Source of the DNA: Anisakis pegreffii
Lineage: Eukaryota > Nematoda > Chromadorea > Rhabditida > Anisakidae
Assembly: GCA_035041965.1 (NCBI GenBank)
Contig: JAPYMA010000149.1
Span: 174,768 to 238,767, forward strand
DNA: 64,000 bases
Direction: 5' to 3'
Shown here: positions 19,301-31,901 of the stretch, piece by piece
Layout of the letters: every line of letters starts with the position of its first letter
How positions within the stretch are numbered: the stretch's first letter is position 1
Program-made: the position numbers and the translations under genes
The notes under the pieces: generated by a model
Databases searched by the model: none
The model's input: only the letters and a program-made list of their open reading frames with translations
What the model was told of the DNA's origin: nothing

Positions 19301-22300
19301 CGATGTCGTACGTACATCGTGAAAATGAACGATGGCTCATGCAATCATATGGTTTGTGCTATGTGTAGCACTGAATTTTGTTGGTTGTGTTTAAAGGAAA
19401 TCAATGATCTGCATTATCTCAGGTCAGTTCTACCGCATTTCTTTTCATTAGTGCACTTCACATCTTATTCAGTGCAATAATTTCATTTATAAGAGTCACG
19501 CACCCGGCAAGATGCTAGATTGATGATTGACCAACTCAAATACATTATTGTAGAATTTGTGTGTGCAGTCAACAATGAAATCTCTAAAAAAAACAGCTTA
19601 GTATTCTCTACTCTGGTACAATACACTGCACTGTTTACAAAAGTGATGAGTAAGCGAGCCTTTAAGCATCACATATCAGCCCAGAATTAATTGTTCATTG
19701 AACGATCTTGATGAGATCTTTAGTGATCCCGAATATTTTTTGAGTGCTAAGTGAATGTGTGTGATATAGTGATAACGTGCAGTTCATCGAATGTAATTTT
19801 TTTTGCTGTGTGTGATTCAAGTGAAATTTTTTTGTACGGAAGAAACGTGAGAGGATTGAACTTGATTGAACGATAATAAATGAACAAAAGAACTTCCTTT
19901 CAGTCCAACGGGATGTACGTTTTGGGGTAAAAAACCGTGGACAAGAAAGAAGAAACTGCTCTGGCAAGTTGGTACGCTGATTGGTGCACCGGTTGCGATC
20001 GCTTTAATTGCTGGCCTTGCAATTCCCGGCATCATCTTCGGAGTACCTGTTTTCGTTGGAAGGTGATTCTTTTGTTTTGTTTAGAAGAATCTAAATTGCA
20101 GATGATAGTGTTGAGAGAAGGAACCATTTGAGTAGTGGCCAACTTTGATGACAGTGAACATTTTCATTAAACGATCCATCTGCCAACTGTATTGTGTGCA
20201 TAAAATACCGATTTCGAAATGAAATCTTGAAGGAAAGTGAATCAACGTTTCGCACACCACTCAAAAGTGCGTCGTCGATTGCTAACAACGAGCAGTGTTA
20301 TTGGATCATTGGTTGTGAGTCCTGTTTTAGCAGTCATGGCTGTTGGTCAGTTCTTGCCTTCTCTTCGTGTCGTTCATAGTTCTGTTAGATCACTCTTTTT
20401 ACGAGAAGCACTTTCATTGAATTCATTCGTAAAATGAGCTGACAGAAATTCATTGGTCCAGGATTGCTATTGCATATGTGGGAGATTAATTAAGGTGTTG
20501 GTGTGCCAATAATGTTAGCATATGTTTACGGAGTGGTACCGTTATCATTATGCCGTAATGGTGGTTGTGGTATCGGAAACACGTCTTCATTGTTGGAACT
20601 TAACGAGATTGATGATGACGAAATATGGCATGAAGTGAATGAAGATGCTGGTTAGCTTATTCGTTTGATTATTTTCGATTGCAACGAAGTGATCATTAGG
20701 ATATGTGACTGGTATGAATATTAAGGTGATCAAGAAAAATCACGTCTGCTGAATGATGTTGAGCGTCAAGATGGAACGTCGGTGGTAACAGGTTTATCGA
20801 TCAACAGTGGTCTATCGTCATCAACAACACAGCACCAAACTCATAGTCGTTTACACGTTCAAGCTGAATTGTGTCGTAGAAGACCGAGTCTTGAATCTGG
20901 TTCAATTTTTTGCTCTTTGATTACATACACGAACATTCGTCGATGTATTTCGTCATTCATTCTAACACATTCCGTGAACTGTTCACAATTTGCATTGAAT
21001 TTGAAAAGTTTTCATGCTTCTGAATCGCCACTCCCGAAAGGGCGAATAGAAAGTTCCACATTCGAATGGTTTTATTGAATATTTTTCAATCATTATTTCA
21101 GGTGTTATGAGTTTAGGTGAGAAATGCAATTATGAAGAGGCTAGTACGAAAGCAATGGCTGGATCTCAATATTATGATGACAAAGTGAGTGATCTCTGCG
21201 AATTGAATTTTGTTTCGTTGTATCAGTAATGAACATGTGTATGTGAAGGTATGTAAGCATATTCGTTGTTTATCACACAAATTGAAATAAATCGTGTTAT
21301 TACCCGATGCACTATTGGTTATTGTTGGAAGGATTCGTTCGTTAGTTTATTCATTCCAAATAGTCGTCGCAAAATTGCTGAACATTGCAGAGTGTACGTA
21401 CGATGTGTTCTGGACAAGAAGCAGTGAGCTATTGTGAAGAGATAGCAAGTACAGTGGCATTGGCCGGATCGGTGATTGATGCGAAATCATTAACTGATAG
21501 CGCGAGTGATAAGATGGTGATAGCGCAACTGTGTTGTCGTGATCGGGACAAGGAGAGGGATAAAGAGAGAGATCTGAGTCCAATATCATCACATCATATC
21601 AATGATGCGAATAGGATCGGTGGTGGTTCGTTGTGCCTCATTTAGTCTTTCGTTTGTTCCATTTCATTTTATTAATTGCACACTCGATCTCTCATCGTTG
21701 CTTTCGTTCAAAATCCCTAGTGTTAGAGTTGTTCGAAGTTTTTTTTGTTCACCTGAATTTGTTTTCACTTATTATCTTGATGAACCTCAACTGCGTTCAT
21801 TTTAATTTGTTAGTCGAAAATTTCGTTCCTTCGTGAATTTGTGGAGGGAGTTTGCCGTGAGATTTTACAAAAGAGTGTTCGTTGACTTAGCGCTGCTGAC
21901 ATTTTCAAACGCTGAATGTTTACTGTTGAATGGTGAAGGAAGGACAGCTGAATGTATGTTTTCATCAGGTGATGATCGTCCATGCAGTAGCAGTCACATT
22001 CATAATCAGAGTCAGCAACATCCAGATATCAACGCTCATGCTCACAACAGGTAATTCTGCTGCTATTATTCCTGTCAAGACCAGTTTGAAATCGATATGT
22101 AATTTCCAAATGTTCTTATGAAATATGCGATTCGCTTCATTCGAATTGTATCGATATAAAGATGTACGTGAACTGCAGAGAAGAAACAACCTCTTGTGGT
22201 AGCACTAGTTACAAACGTCGAACGAGAGCTACGAGTACTGCGTCTGGCAGCAGTTCGAACCGTATCCCTGCAAATCGTTTATTATCGCATTCCAATTCAC

Positions 22301-23318
22301 AGCAACTCGTCAATTTAGTTATTGCTACTAATACTGGTTCGTTCGTTCGTTCGTTTGGTTCTGATGAACGGTTTGAGTTGATCTTGGAGACGATATTTTT
22401 TTACGAAATTAAGAAAGTAGCCTATGACAAGTTGATTTTGATTTAGAAGGTGATTGTGATGAGATGATGTTGATGAGTGAAGATGCGATGATGCAATTGA
22501 CTAGCGAAAATAGCAAAAATTATCCTTCCACCTCTACCGCCAGCAATACAAACCCTATACGATCGTTATTTGGTGATAACGGTGGTGGCGCGGTATGTTG
22601 CGATAATTCTCAATCATTTTTAAAAATTACAATCAGTTCAGCTAGCGTTTTATTTTCATTATTATCACATCTGAGTGATCGTGCATTGTCGGATAGGATT
22701 GCTGAATTTGCCGAACAATCAGGGCGCGGGAATGAATGAAGCAGACTAACACTGAGTCGTCTCCAGCTCATAAGCAATGAATATTCTCGATGAAAATACG
22801 AATGCATTCCATTCGTTCGTCTATTGCAGAGTACATCTTCACAAAGTGTCGGAGGACCGGTGGTGTGGGGAAGTGGGAATGCACACGTGAATGAGAGCGA
22901 TCAGACGCATGATCGATATCGAATTCGAGCGTTTTTCGATACGATGAAGCAGCTGGTATCCGATGATGTGCATGTGTCCAATGAACCGGTCACATCCTAC
23001 GTTCGTGCATCGACGAACGCCACTCGCAGTTCGGCAGTGGTTCGTCATTCGGGTAGTGTCAAAAGTGTCACTCAGTTCACATCAGACACCAACAATAACG
23101 ATCACTCCTCCTCAAAACTATCGTCATCGTCGTCCTCGCGCAATCGAACGCCATCCTCAAGCGGCAGTAGTAATGAGCAGAATCGTGTTACCATATCAAC
23201 TGATATACTATCTTCCAGTATGTCACTAGCAAATAAACCGATGACATCAAATCGTCAACGCAACACTTCAAAACGACGATTCTTCTCGAATTTGTTCAGG
23301 AGAAATCAACGCGATTAA
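16319..23318 (+). CDS. RNF19: RNF19-type RBR E3 ubiquitin ligase, two transmembrane segments
   Basis: A membrane-anchored RING-between-RING ubiquitin ligase of the RNF19A/B (Dorfin) family, which takes ubiquitin from an E2 onto a RING2 cysteine before passing it to substrate. Fifteen phase-consistent exons: 16319-16517, 17000-17322, 17709-17902, 18959-19164, 19266-19422, 19904-20062, 20233-20345, 20495-20650, 20726-20899, 21102-21184, 21391-21625, 21969-22050, 22179-22336, 22447-22592, 22830-23318; 957 aa. RING1 begins near residue 144 ([10 protein letters not shown]), the IBR covers about 230-300, and RING2 about 318-350 ([19 protein letters not shown]) with the expected catalytic Cys333. 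The conserved CTFWGKKPW motif precedes the first membrane segment (about 375-405); a second lies at about 425-480 ([20 protein letters not shown]). The remaining ~450 residues are Ser/Asn-rich, ending in a basic stretch. Human RNF19A is 838 aa; the extra length is in the tail. The start could also be the ATG at residue 8. Possible AATAAA at 23722-23727. Confidence 0.93.
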
Positions 23319-26212
23319 TTTTACATTCGTTTATTTGAGCATTTATTTCAGAATGGTTCTTTATGATAGTATTCATGAAAATACTAATAATCGATTACGT
23401 ACTATTTCAAATCGAAATTGATTACTGAATATGTTAACTGTTGTTGGTTGTATGCCATTGCGGGTAAAGCACACTCTTCCCTAATCAGTCCTCTCATCGA
23501 GAACCCTTTCGGTTTTCCACCACAGCAGCAAAAGTGCGGCGTGTTCATTGATTCATGTATATTGCTTTCTGTTTGTTTTATCTTGATCACAGATAATTTC
23601 CTCTCCTTTATTTTGATTCCGACATATTTCAAGTTCCTTTTTTGTATTCGTTTTTTCTTCACCTTTCTGTCCTCTTTTCAGCATATTTCACTTCGGTGGT
23701 TTTTTCTTGATGTCAAACGAAAATAAATGACCTCTGGAAATATGGAGAAATTTTTTTAATGATTGAATTTAGAAATGAAAAAGATTAGTTGTGACAAATC
23801 AGTTGCATCAGTGATTGAAATTCTTGTTTTGATTCGACGCATCCGTCTTCTTTTCGATGACTATTTATGTTATTGTTCGAGTTTACTTATTTTTTTCATT
23901 GAAATGGATTAAGCAATGATATCAACTTTTCGGTCAACAATAAATTTATTTCAGTTCTGTGAATTGATTTTACTTCATCGTTTTTTTGCGTCTTATCACA
24001 GTCTCTGGTCAAATTCTTTTGCAATAAGCTTCTTCCATTGTACGGTTTTTAATTTTGTATTCATAAACTATCAAATGTTGTTCATATTGACGATTACTCC
24101 GAAATCAATCTATCGGCAGATCGTTAAGCCAAATCGCATTTCAATTCTTTCTGTTCGATTGTTTCGATTATTTTCAAAGGTGATTGATTGCTCTATTTCA
24201 TTGTTCTTTTCTACATTTTCGTCTTTTCGTTCGACACTTTTCAGTTTATTTTCATTCATTTTTGTTGATATATATTTATCAGTCGAATTGTTTATTCCAC
24301 CGATTTGTTGATATTTTATTACACCAATATTTTATTCGATTTTATAAATTTTATCTGACCGTTTTACGTAATCCTCTGATCTGTATCGGCACTCTTGTCA
24401 AGATTTAACTTGAAACCACTCCAAGCGTATTTTTTGTATGCAACGCAATAATTGGTGATTGTTTCAGTTGCTTGTGAACAGTCGATTTTCGCGAAAAGTG
24501 TTCGAAAATCTTGCATATAAAAGTTTGGATCGGTGGTCTAAAATGTTTCATTTGTTTTCGAATTAATTCATTCAAAAAACGAATAAAATAAAACAAGTTT
24601 ATCTCTCTCTCTATCAACTGATGTGCTCTCGTCGATACGTTCGTTTGTTCATTCACACGATCGAATTTGATGAGTGTCACTTGCTAAATGCAACCAAAAT
24701 GTTCTTTCTTGGGAATTCACCTGTTAACAATTTCCTATTCAATGATTATTTTTTATGTTATTTAAGTGTGTTTTGTTCTTGTTGCTGTTCTGACACTAAT
24801 GTGATATCTGAATTAATTTAACGAAGGTTTGTATAGAGAGAGGAGAAGGGTAACAACGGTTATGTGAGGTATTACCGATATGATTCATTTGTTGTTGTTG
24901 TTGCGATATGATGTGCTGGTGATGAATACAATTGTGAGTTTGACAAACTCTTGAATGCATCCACTTCGGTGAACAAAATCTTTGCACAGCTCACATTTGG
25001 AGCGTAGGTTTATGTCTTTTTCAAGTTTTTTATCTTGTTTCATGGTGGAACAAAAAAAGCACAACACTGCTTAAGAACTGGATTGTTTGTATTTGTTTAT
25101 TGTGAATGTGTACGAATTGCGATCGTATTCTGAGATGAGCACTTAATGAAATGTTCGCATTCATATCGATAAGTCAGTCCGCTTTCGGTAACGAGCAGGT
25201 CACATCTTTGTTTCAGTTGACATGTGGTAGGTAGATGCCTCCTTCGAAAGTTTCGTCTTTCATTATAGGTTGACCAAACGGGTGACTGACTGACTGTTCT
25301 GAGTTTCGAAGAGATCCACGAAAATTAATTATTGCTTGCTTGTGGCACACACTTCGATCATAGTGGTAATGATAACGATCTTTACGCTAATTTGATGATG
25401 GTAACAGTGGTGATAATAATATGCAATTTCTGTAAATGATGAACTGCTCATAGATGTTAATTGTTGGTTCGTTTGAAAAGAATTTCGCTTGACCTAATAA
25501 AACAATTAATCGTCGTTCGGTTTCATGTTTAAATTTTTTTAAATGAATTGTTAATGGCAGATCTTCGATAATTTGCAGCGGTGATGAGGATATGATGTTA
25601 GTAGCGTATAACTATCCTAATGATACGTCAACAATCTGTTATAAAAGTTGTGGGTAAATGTTCAGTGCAGTGAATCTATATCATATAATGTTGTTGGACG
25701 ATGCCAGCCAGCGTCATGAATTCATTTTTTGTCTTCTTGTTGATCAATATCAATTGCAAGGTTTCAATCAGTACCAGTTTGGTAACATGGAAATAAAGGT
25801 CATTATTCTCATTTTTATTCATAATCGCGTCATTGATTTGCATGGAAACCTTGTGTTGATTTTCATATTCGAAGTGTAATACTTCTTTGATTATTCGTTC
25901 AGCTGAAATACTTTTACGATGTTAATTTGAATAAGTTCAAGTATAATAACATTAAATTATATTCTTCATATTGTTTCCTTAAAAGTGAATCTCTTTTATT
26001 TAAGCGTTCATCGAATCAGAATCAAGATTCTGAGCTGGAAGAAGCAGTTTCAAAAAGATCCTTCCTCTTGTGTTCCATCATATTTTTGATATCCAAACAG
26101 TTCACTTAACATCAAATCAAGTTACTTTCACTGACGAAAAATGTGATCAAGTCTTATCGGTTGCAGTGTTTGATTGCATCATTGTTAGTTCGATGAGAAC
26201 ATTCGTAAGATC
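23319..26212. other. 3' UTR of the RNF19-like gene and spacer
   Basis: The stretch contains a candidate AATAAA at 23722-23727, then T-rich DNA whose long frames (for example 131 codons at 23916-24311) encode only Phe/Ser/Leu-rich low-complexity sequence. Two exon-like segments with good acceptors occur at 25579-25653 and 25761-25798, but their phases cannot be joined. I leave them unassigned. Confidence 0.45.
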
Positions 26213-28128
26213 ATGGCACTTTCGAACATGGATGACGATGAAAAATTACAAATCAATCTCAAAGAGTTGAGAATCTCATCAACAAAGCAGCTGGATGATA
26301 TTAGCAAACAAATCTGCCAATCATGTGGGCGTAAACGAATGTATTTCTGTTATGATTGTCGTTCATACATGCCACACGTCAATGAAATCGCTCCTCAGAT
26401 TCGTGTAATTCATTTCTTCATTTGGTACAATCAAAACTTTCCTCAACAAAAGAACAATCGAATTTTGAGGGAAGAATAAATTTTGCTGATTGTGAGCAAA
26501 TTTTCATGGCCAATTGTAAACAAATCTCCATTGGAAGAATGTTGCTGTGAGATAATTATTGGATTAAATAAAGTGTAATTGCAAGTTGCAGTTACCAGTG
26601 AATGTTGATATCATAAAGCATCCACGAGAGAAGAATGCGAAGAGTACAGCGCTTCAGTGCCTTCTGATTGCACCCGAATCCACTCGAATCTTCGACATGT
26701 CTGATGTTCATGATTATCGTTGTGATAATCCGAGAACAAATACGGTATCTTCGGTTAAATTATACAGTCGATCTTTCAAGTTGTTCGCGACCAATTATTT
26801 ATTACAAAATATGTCTTTTTTCTCTTCCGTTCGGCTCCACTGACTGTCAAAACGAATTAGTTTCTTGCAAAAGGCACGATCTGTTTCTTGTTGGGTTCGT
26901 AAAGTATTCTTCGTCAATAGTGTCTTTGAACCTCCATTGTGTTCTTTGCGTTCAATAGACTGTTTTATCGAGTTCACTTTTGATTATTCGTGCGATCGTT
27001 GTTTTTCGATTGATCGCCATATTCAGTGACATATTATTATCTGTGAATTACATTCATTTAGAAATTCACTCAACTATTAATATACTTCATCGGTAAATGC
27101 GGAATTCGTTTACAATCTAATACTCAAATACGTTTCCGAACGAGTATGAAGATCGTGCATGTGTTTATTTAATGAAAAATGAGAGAACCACATCGATTGT
27201 GTAATAAATGTTGATCAGATGAAGGAAATGACCAGTTGCACTCAAAATGAATTTGTTCATGCATTTCTGGAATTTCGATAAGCATTCATGCATTGATACA
27301 CTTCCAAATTATTCAGGTACTGGTTTATCCGTCTAAAAATGCCATTTCTATAGAGGATTTCATTTTGAAGAATGGACCAATTGATCGTTTCGTCTTTCTC
27401 GACGCAACTTGGTTTCAGGTTTCATTTGCGGAATTTCGATAGAAATTAACCTTATTCATTTGTTTATATTCACCAGCTCACTGAGAACTTTTAAGGTTGG
27501 TGGACTAAGAATATTACCAGAAATTCAAAATTTGCCATCCGTTACGTTACGATCCTACAAAACTCAGTATTGGAGGCCACAGGTATTTCCATTTCCAATC
27601 AACGAAATGAGGCATTTGCGATATACATCTTTAAGATACGAAAGTATTTCTGACTGAAATTCTGTATGGATGCATATTAAAGTTTTCAACATGATTCCAA
27701 ACGATTTTGAACTAAGTGCTGTTGTGTTTTGACGTTAGCTGTGAACAAAAGTTGCTCATAACGATAGAGGAACTTGCGATGTGGAAATTCGTTTTCAAGG
27801 TTTTTTAAAGGATTGGTTACTCAGTTTCTTTTAACTACCAAATCCTTAATTGTAGTAGAATTTGTATTTTCAGAAAGGGCACTCCGACGAGCATTTAGCC
27901 ACAATTGAGGCTGTTTATTATGCAATTCGAGAGGTACTGGAAGTGAATTACAATCGCAATAAAAATAATAATAATTGTGCCGATCATAATGACAACAATG
28001 TGCAGCAATTGTATAATGGACAAATTGATGACCTCTTATATTGGTTTTATTATTTTCATTCAAAAGTGCCGCAAGAAGTATTCGAGAAAAATTTGAACGG
28101 ACGTATAGTGACGTCGTCTGAGAGTTGA
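26213..28128 (+). CDS. DTWD1: DTWD1-type tRNA-uridine aminocarboxypropyltransferase
   Basis: The DTW-domain family installs the 3-amino-3-carboxypropyl group (acp3U) on a tRNA uridine, using S-adenosylmethionine. Five exons, all phase 0: 26213-26404, 26592-26744, 27317-27418, 27496-27582, 27874-28128; 262 aa (human DTWD1 is about 304). Visible family signatures in order: two CxxC knuckles around residues 38-55 (QICQSCGRKRMYFCYDCRS), PVNVDIIKHPREKNAKSTA at about 66-84, the DxTW signature as DATW at residues 144-147, LPSVTLRSYKTQYWRPQ, then GHSDEHLATIEAVYYAIRE and a C-terminal DDLLYWFYYF. An Asn-rich insertion (about residues 200-215) interrupts the C-terminal helix region; it is low-complexity and likely lineage-specific. 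The start ATG (MALSNMDDDEK) is the first in the exon; a downstream Met is only five codons away. Confidence 0.93.
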
Positions 28129-28219
28129 CAGTTGTGGATCGATGTAATTTGATTGTCATTCATTCGAAATCAGAAATTTTCACGATCCGATAATTCACAA
28201 CGTTCATCTGTTGCGATCA

Positions 28220-28225
28220 AATAAA
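28220..28225 (+). terminator. candidate poly(A) signal of the DTWD1-like gene
   Basis: A canonical AATAAA lies 92 bases after the DTWD1-like stop codon, a plausible 3' UTR length. Assignment is by position only. Confidence 0.5.
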
Positions 28226-28640
28226 CGATATTAAAGTGGTGCTCTTTCTAAAAACTATTGCAGCCCGTCAATTTTCTGATGAACCATCACATTATAGTCA
28301 TTTTTACCTTCACAAATTTACATGGAACTTTATTTTTCGGTGATAGCATCAGTGACTGATTGCTCTATATATTTCAAATTTTTACGTTATTAAAGGATGC
28401 AGATGTGTGAACATAATTAGTAATATTTCCAGTGAGAATAATGGTGATAATTTTTTTTTTCGATAAAATGATGCAATAATCCTTTCAATCGAAAGTCTGA
28501 TGCAAGAAAACATCACAAACGATGCCAGCAATAGATAAGCCTTCGAAAGGCTAATTCTAGCAGCAGTGACAACGATAACAGTAGTGATAATAGAAGTACA
28601 ACAATAAAGAGATGAGCAACAAACAAGATAAGAGACACTA

Positions 28641-28949
28641 TCATCGCTGTACATGATCAATACCGGCGTGTTCGTCATCTACATTCTCCTCATCGGGTGA
28701 CTGAAAAAGGTGACTCAGTAGTAACTCCCTTTTATAGCAATGTACCAATTCGTATTCATTGTCACGAATCATTTTCAGACGCATCTCATTTACCACTAAT
28801 GGCCACACCATTAAATTTGCATTTATCAGCAACATCGTCCACACCAAAAAGAAACACGTCACTATTGTGCACACGCAAATCACAACTTGCATTTGCCATA
28901 TCATTGTCGAATCTACGGTGTGACCGAGTGCCATCTCGTTTGAGACACC
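28641..28949 (-). CDS. small single-pass membrane protein, unrecognised
   Basis: An open segment follows a strong acceptor on the minus strand (AAATTGCAG, exon from 28949). The first ATG comes 15 bases later at 28934 and opens 97 codons (MALGHTVDSTMIWQMQ...) to a stop at 28641. A hydrophobic helix spans about residues 15-48, followed by a charged stretch (NEMRLKMIRDNEYELVHC) and an acidic tail. An acceptor 15 bases before an ATG would suit either trans-splicing or an internal exon of a longer gene. The helix followed by charged residues and a Cys loosely resembles the N-terminal domain of nematode cuticle collagens, but no Gly-X-Y region follows downstream. I do not recognise the protein; it may also be a chance frame. 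Confidence 0.35.
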   Translation of the reverse strand, partial: GVSNEMALGHTVDSTMIWQMQVVICVCTIVTCFFLVWTMLLINANLMVWPLVVNEMRLKMIRDNEYELVHCYKRELLLSHLFQSPDEENVDDEHAGIDHVQR

Positions 28950-29186
28950 CTGCAATTTAAAACAACGTATTTCTTTTGTTTTTTCCCTCCACACTTCAGT
29001 GTGCTTCAGTTGATGTATGCATATAATATCTTTTTTGTAAGAACAAAACACATTTAGGAAATCCATGAAATTTATTGGATAAGTTGTGCTCCTTTTATCC
29101 GTTTATTACAGTTCAACATGAGTCTCTTCAATATCACCAGAGGGATAATGCTGTAAAGGAAAATTTTTGCAAACAATTCGGTAGAT

Positions 29187-31857
29187 CAAAAAATTCAAAT
29201 TTGAGCAAATTTCTCATGTGGGATCCGCGAATTTCGAACGTTCAGCAGTCATTCATGACCTTCACAACTTTATGGACATCACAATGCCGCACAATCTTTA
29301 TAAGTTGAATTCGGATCAGGTAATGAATGGGATTTGAAGTGAACGTAATCCCTCGGAGCAGTTGAGTTACTAGAAATAATAAAAAATTGACTCGGAGGGT
29401 CGATCTTCTTAGATGATCATGAATGCTTTCCGTGTTTACAATTAGAGTCACTTGCATTTCTGTCATGAAAGGTGGTCGTATTTGTCGAATTCAACGACTT
29501 TAAGAAAGTTGTGATGAATTCCGAACAGGAAGATCAGCACATCTTTACAAAATTTACTTTCATTAGGTCCATCGTTGTTCTCTTTCACTGGTTCAAAAGA
29601 TCTTCACTTTGGTAATAACTTCAAAGTGATGAAACTGGTTTCAATTAAATCGCTCTTAGATTTGGAAATATCGCTGAAGAAGGTTGGACTTGTGTTCCTC
29701 AATGAGAATCAGTCGTCGACAATGCAGATAATGCTTTCTGATGATCGCATTTACAAAAGCTTCTAACTTTTTTGAGTGTATGTTTATGAGGCATCAACAA
29801 TAGTAACCGACCAATTTTCAGTGTTTTGGTAGTTATCTAAATCCGAAATCGTAAAAATGGATTCATCGAATTTCGACTGAACCAATCCTTCATTCGGTTA
29901 CCATCATCACTTATGCACGGTTTCGAACTTAGGAGACATTCGCTGAAAACTTTGAGGTGATGAATAAACCAGTGCTGAGAAAAAAGTTTGGAGGGAATGC
30001 AAGAACTGAATTGTATTGCAATTAAACAACGCACCCCAAATATCACAATATATCGACTCAAACTTTGTGCTTAAGGTGCAAAACGCTCCAAAATGAACTA
30101 CTCTTGATACAAAAGCATAATTGAAGTAATCTTGATACAAAAACACAAATATATCAAGGCTCAATTCAAAACACTTCTTATCGAACGGATTTGCATACGA
30201 TTTTAACGACTGTGCAGAATCTGTGAATAATGCAATAATATGCATAATCTATTGCGGGGCGAAACGAACTTGGGAGACGGAATTTTCAGACCGAGATCCC
30301 GGAAACATCGCTCTGCAGAAAACAGCTGAGCATGAGGATTCGCCTAGTTCCACATTTCCCGCAATACATTAGTATTGCAGGAAATGTGGAATGTGACTGT
30401 GACAATATTGATGTGACTGGTTTTGCGCATCTGCTAGCAATTGGTGTGTGTCCGATTAAAACTGCCACATCACACGACATTCAGATTCACGTGACATAGC
30501 TTCACACATCTACATGCTTTTCCAACTGAACAATACACTGCACTGCCTGTTGCTGTAAATTTTTATCTAATAAGCGACTTTTTCAGCACTCTAAGCGCTG
30601 AAGTCTAACTGATATTTGTTGTTATGCAGTTTGTGCAGGTCTCCTAGCATGAGAGAACTGTAAACGTCTTCGACGAAAATTCTTGATTTCACAGATGTAA
30701 TTCTCAATGGCATAATCTTTTGGTTAGGAATTATTGGAAGGAAGGTGATTTTTGGTGTGCGAATAATTACTTTTGGATATTTGATTGATGAATGCCCGTT
30801 GAATGAGGATAAATCAAGCAAATCCATTTCAAATGCTTGTTTGCGGTGAGATCATTCGAAAGAAATATTGTCAAGCATGAAAATCGACAATGGCGCTGTA
30901 AGATAGTGCACACACGTAGATCGTTCTTTTTCGTGATTTGTTTGCACATTACTTATTTGGGAAAGGTGTGCTTCATAAGTAGGAAGCATAATGTAAGGTG
31001 TTTTATCGATTGCGAATTCACTATTTGAGAATTGTGCTCACTTTCTTCACTCATTTTCAGATTTACTACAGTGCGCTGGTCATCCTTGTTTTGAAGGTAG
31101 TACATTCGGATTAGCTGTTCGCTAACGTCTAATCTCTGTTCTTTTTTAGTAATTTAATATAACTTTCGGATCAATATGAAGTTTCCGAACTGAAATTGGC
31201 AATTGGAAAATTATGCACTTTCGTAGCATGGGACGTCACCTTTTCGATATTGTCGTGTTAGGAAAATTTGCGTTTGATAAATTTCTCTTCTTGATTCTTC
31301 TTCGTAACAGGGTTTTACCACTTATATGCACTCTCAAGCTGGGCTTGTAAGGTTACGGTACCTCACGATGTCATCATTAAGCATGACTTGTTTATGCGTT
31401 TATGCAGATGAGTTTATGCGTTCTTCAGCTCATATCCTTCATGCAAAAGCTATAATATCTGTATAGTATGGGCTTGAGATTGTTATGACAAACAGACTTG
31501 TGATATGCGCTGATAGCATACGATCTCCTCTGCAGGAAGTAGTTGGAGTTCAAGCTAACGTTGGCTGAATTGTGGGCGTTGTTGATGACAGACGGATGTC
31601 TGACTCTATGATTACATTTCGCAATGTTACCGAATAGTGCGTAGCGCTTATCTGGTGACGTGTTTTAACATTTGATAAGCGTACAGGTAGCGGTGTATTT
31701 GCGAAAGATTTTTTTTGACGGGTGTATTAGACGTGTATTAACGCGTATGAATCGTGCAGTTTGCTTAGGAAAGCAGTTGATGCCAAGCAAAAGTGCCCAA
31801 AGTGGTCTGTCAGATGAACTTCAAGCAAATTCTTCTACTTTACTTTTAAGCGAATGA
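29187..31857 (+). CDS. unresolved cluster of coding-like exons, unrecognised product
   Basis: Several plus-strand segments look like exons of one or more genes between DTWD1 and BAP31. They are 29187-29319 (ends NFMDITMPHNLYKLNSDQ before GTAATG), 30290-30490 (acceptor TTTTCAG, donor CAC|GTGACA, includes NVECDCDNIDVTGFAHLLAI), 30695-30845 (hydrophobic VILNGIIFWLGII), 31061-31096 (IYYSALVILVLK), a stretch near 31180-31260 (SELKLAIGKLCTFVAWDVTF), 31316-31358 (FYHLYALSSWACKVT) and a possible terminal exon from about 31686 to the stop at 31857 (ends QANSSTLLLSE). The phases cannot all be joined, so no protein is proposed. Hydrophobic Trp/Phe-rich pieces hint at a membrane protein. It could be a fast-evolving gene, a decayed one, or partly chance frames. 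Confidence 0.28.
30348..30391. repeat. 20-bp stem hairpin with 4-nt loop
   Basis: The left arm 30348-30367 pairs with 30372-30391 around the loop ATTA, with a single C-A mismatch (positions 30360/30379). The arms read CCACATTTCCCGCAATAC and GTATTGCAGGAAATGTGG. It lies inside the coding-like segment 30290-30490. Confidence 0.85.
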
Positions 31858-31901
31858 ATTTTATTCGATTATTCACAATAAGATTCTTGCTGTTAATCGT
31901 G

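Noticed and set aside
23916..24408. 131-codon Phe/Ser/Leu-rich frame resembling a membrane protein
   Set aside because: The hydrophobicity comes from T-rich DNA; no supported start, splice context or family pattern, and it follows the RNF19-like 3' UTR.
25579..26100. Exon-like segments (for example VAYNYPNDTSTICYKSCG, FNQYQFGNMEIK) before DTWD1
   Set aside because: Acceptors and donors look good, but the phases cannot be combined into any open reading frame.
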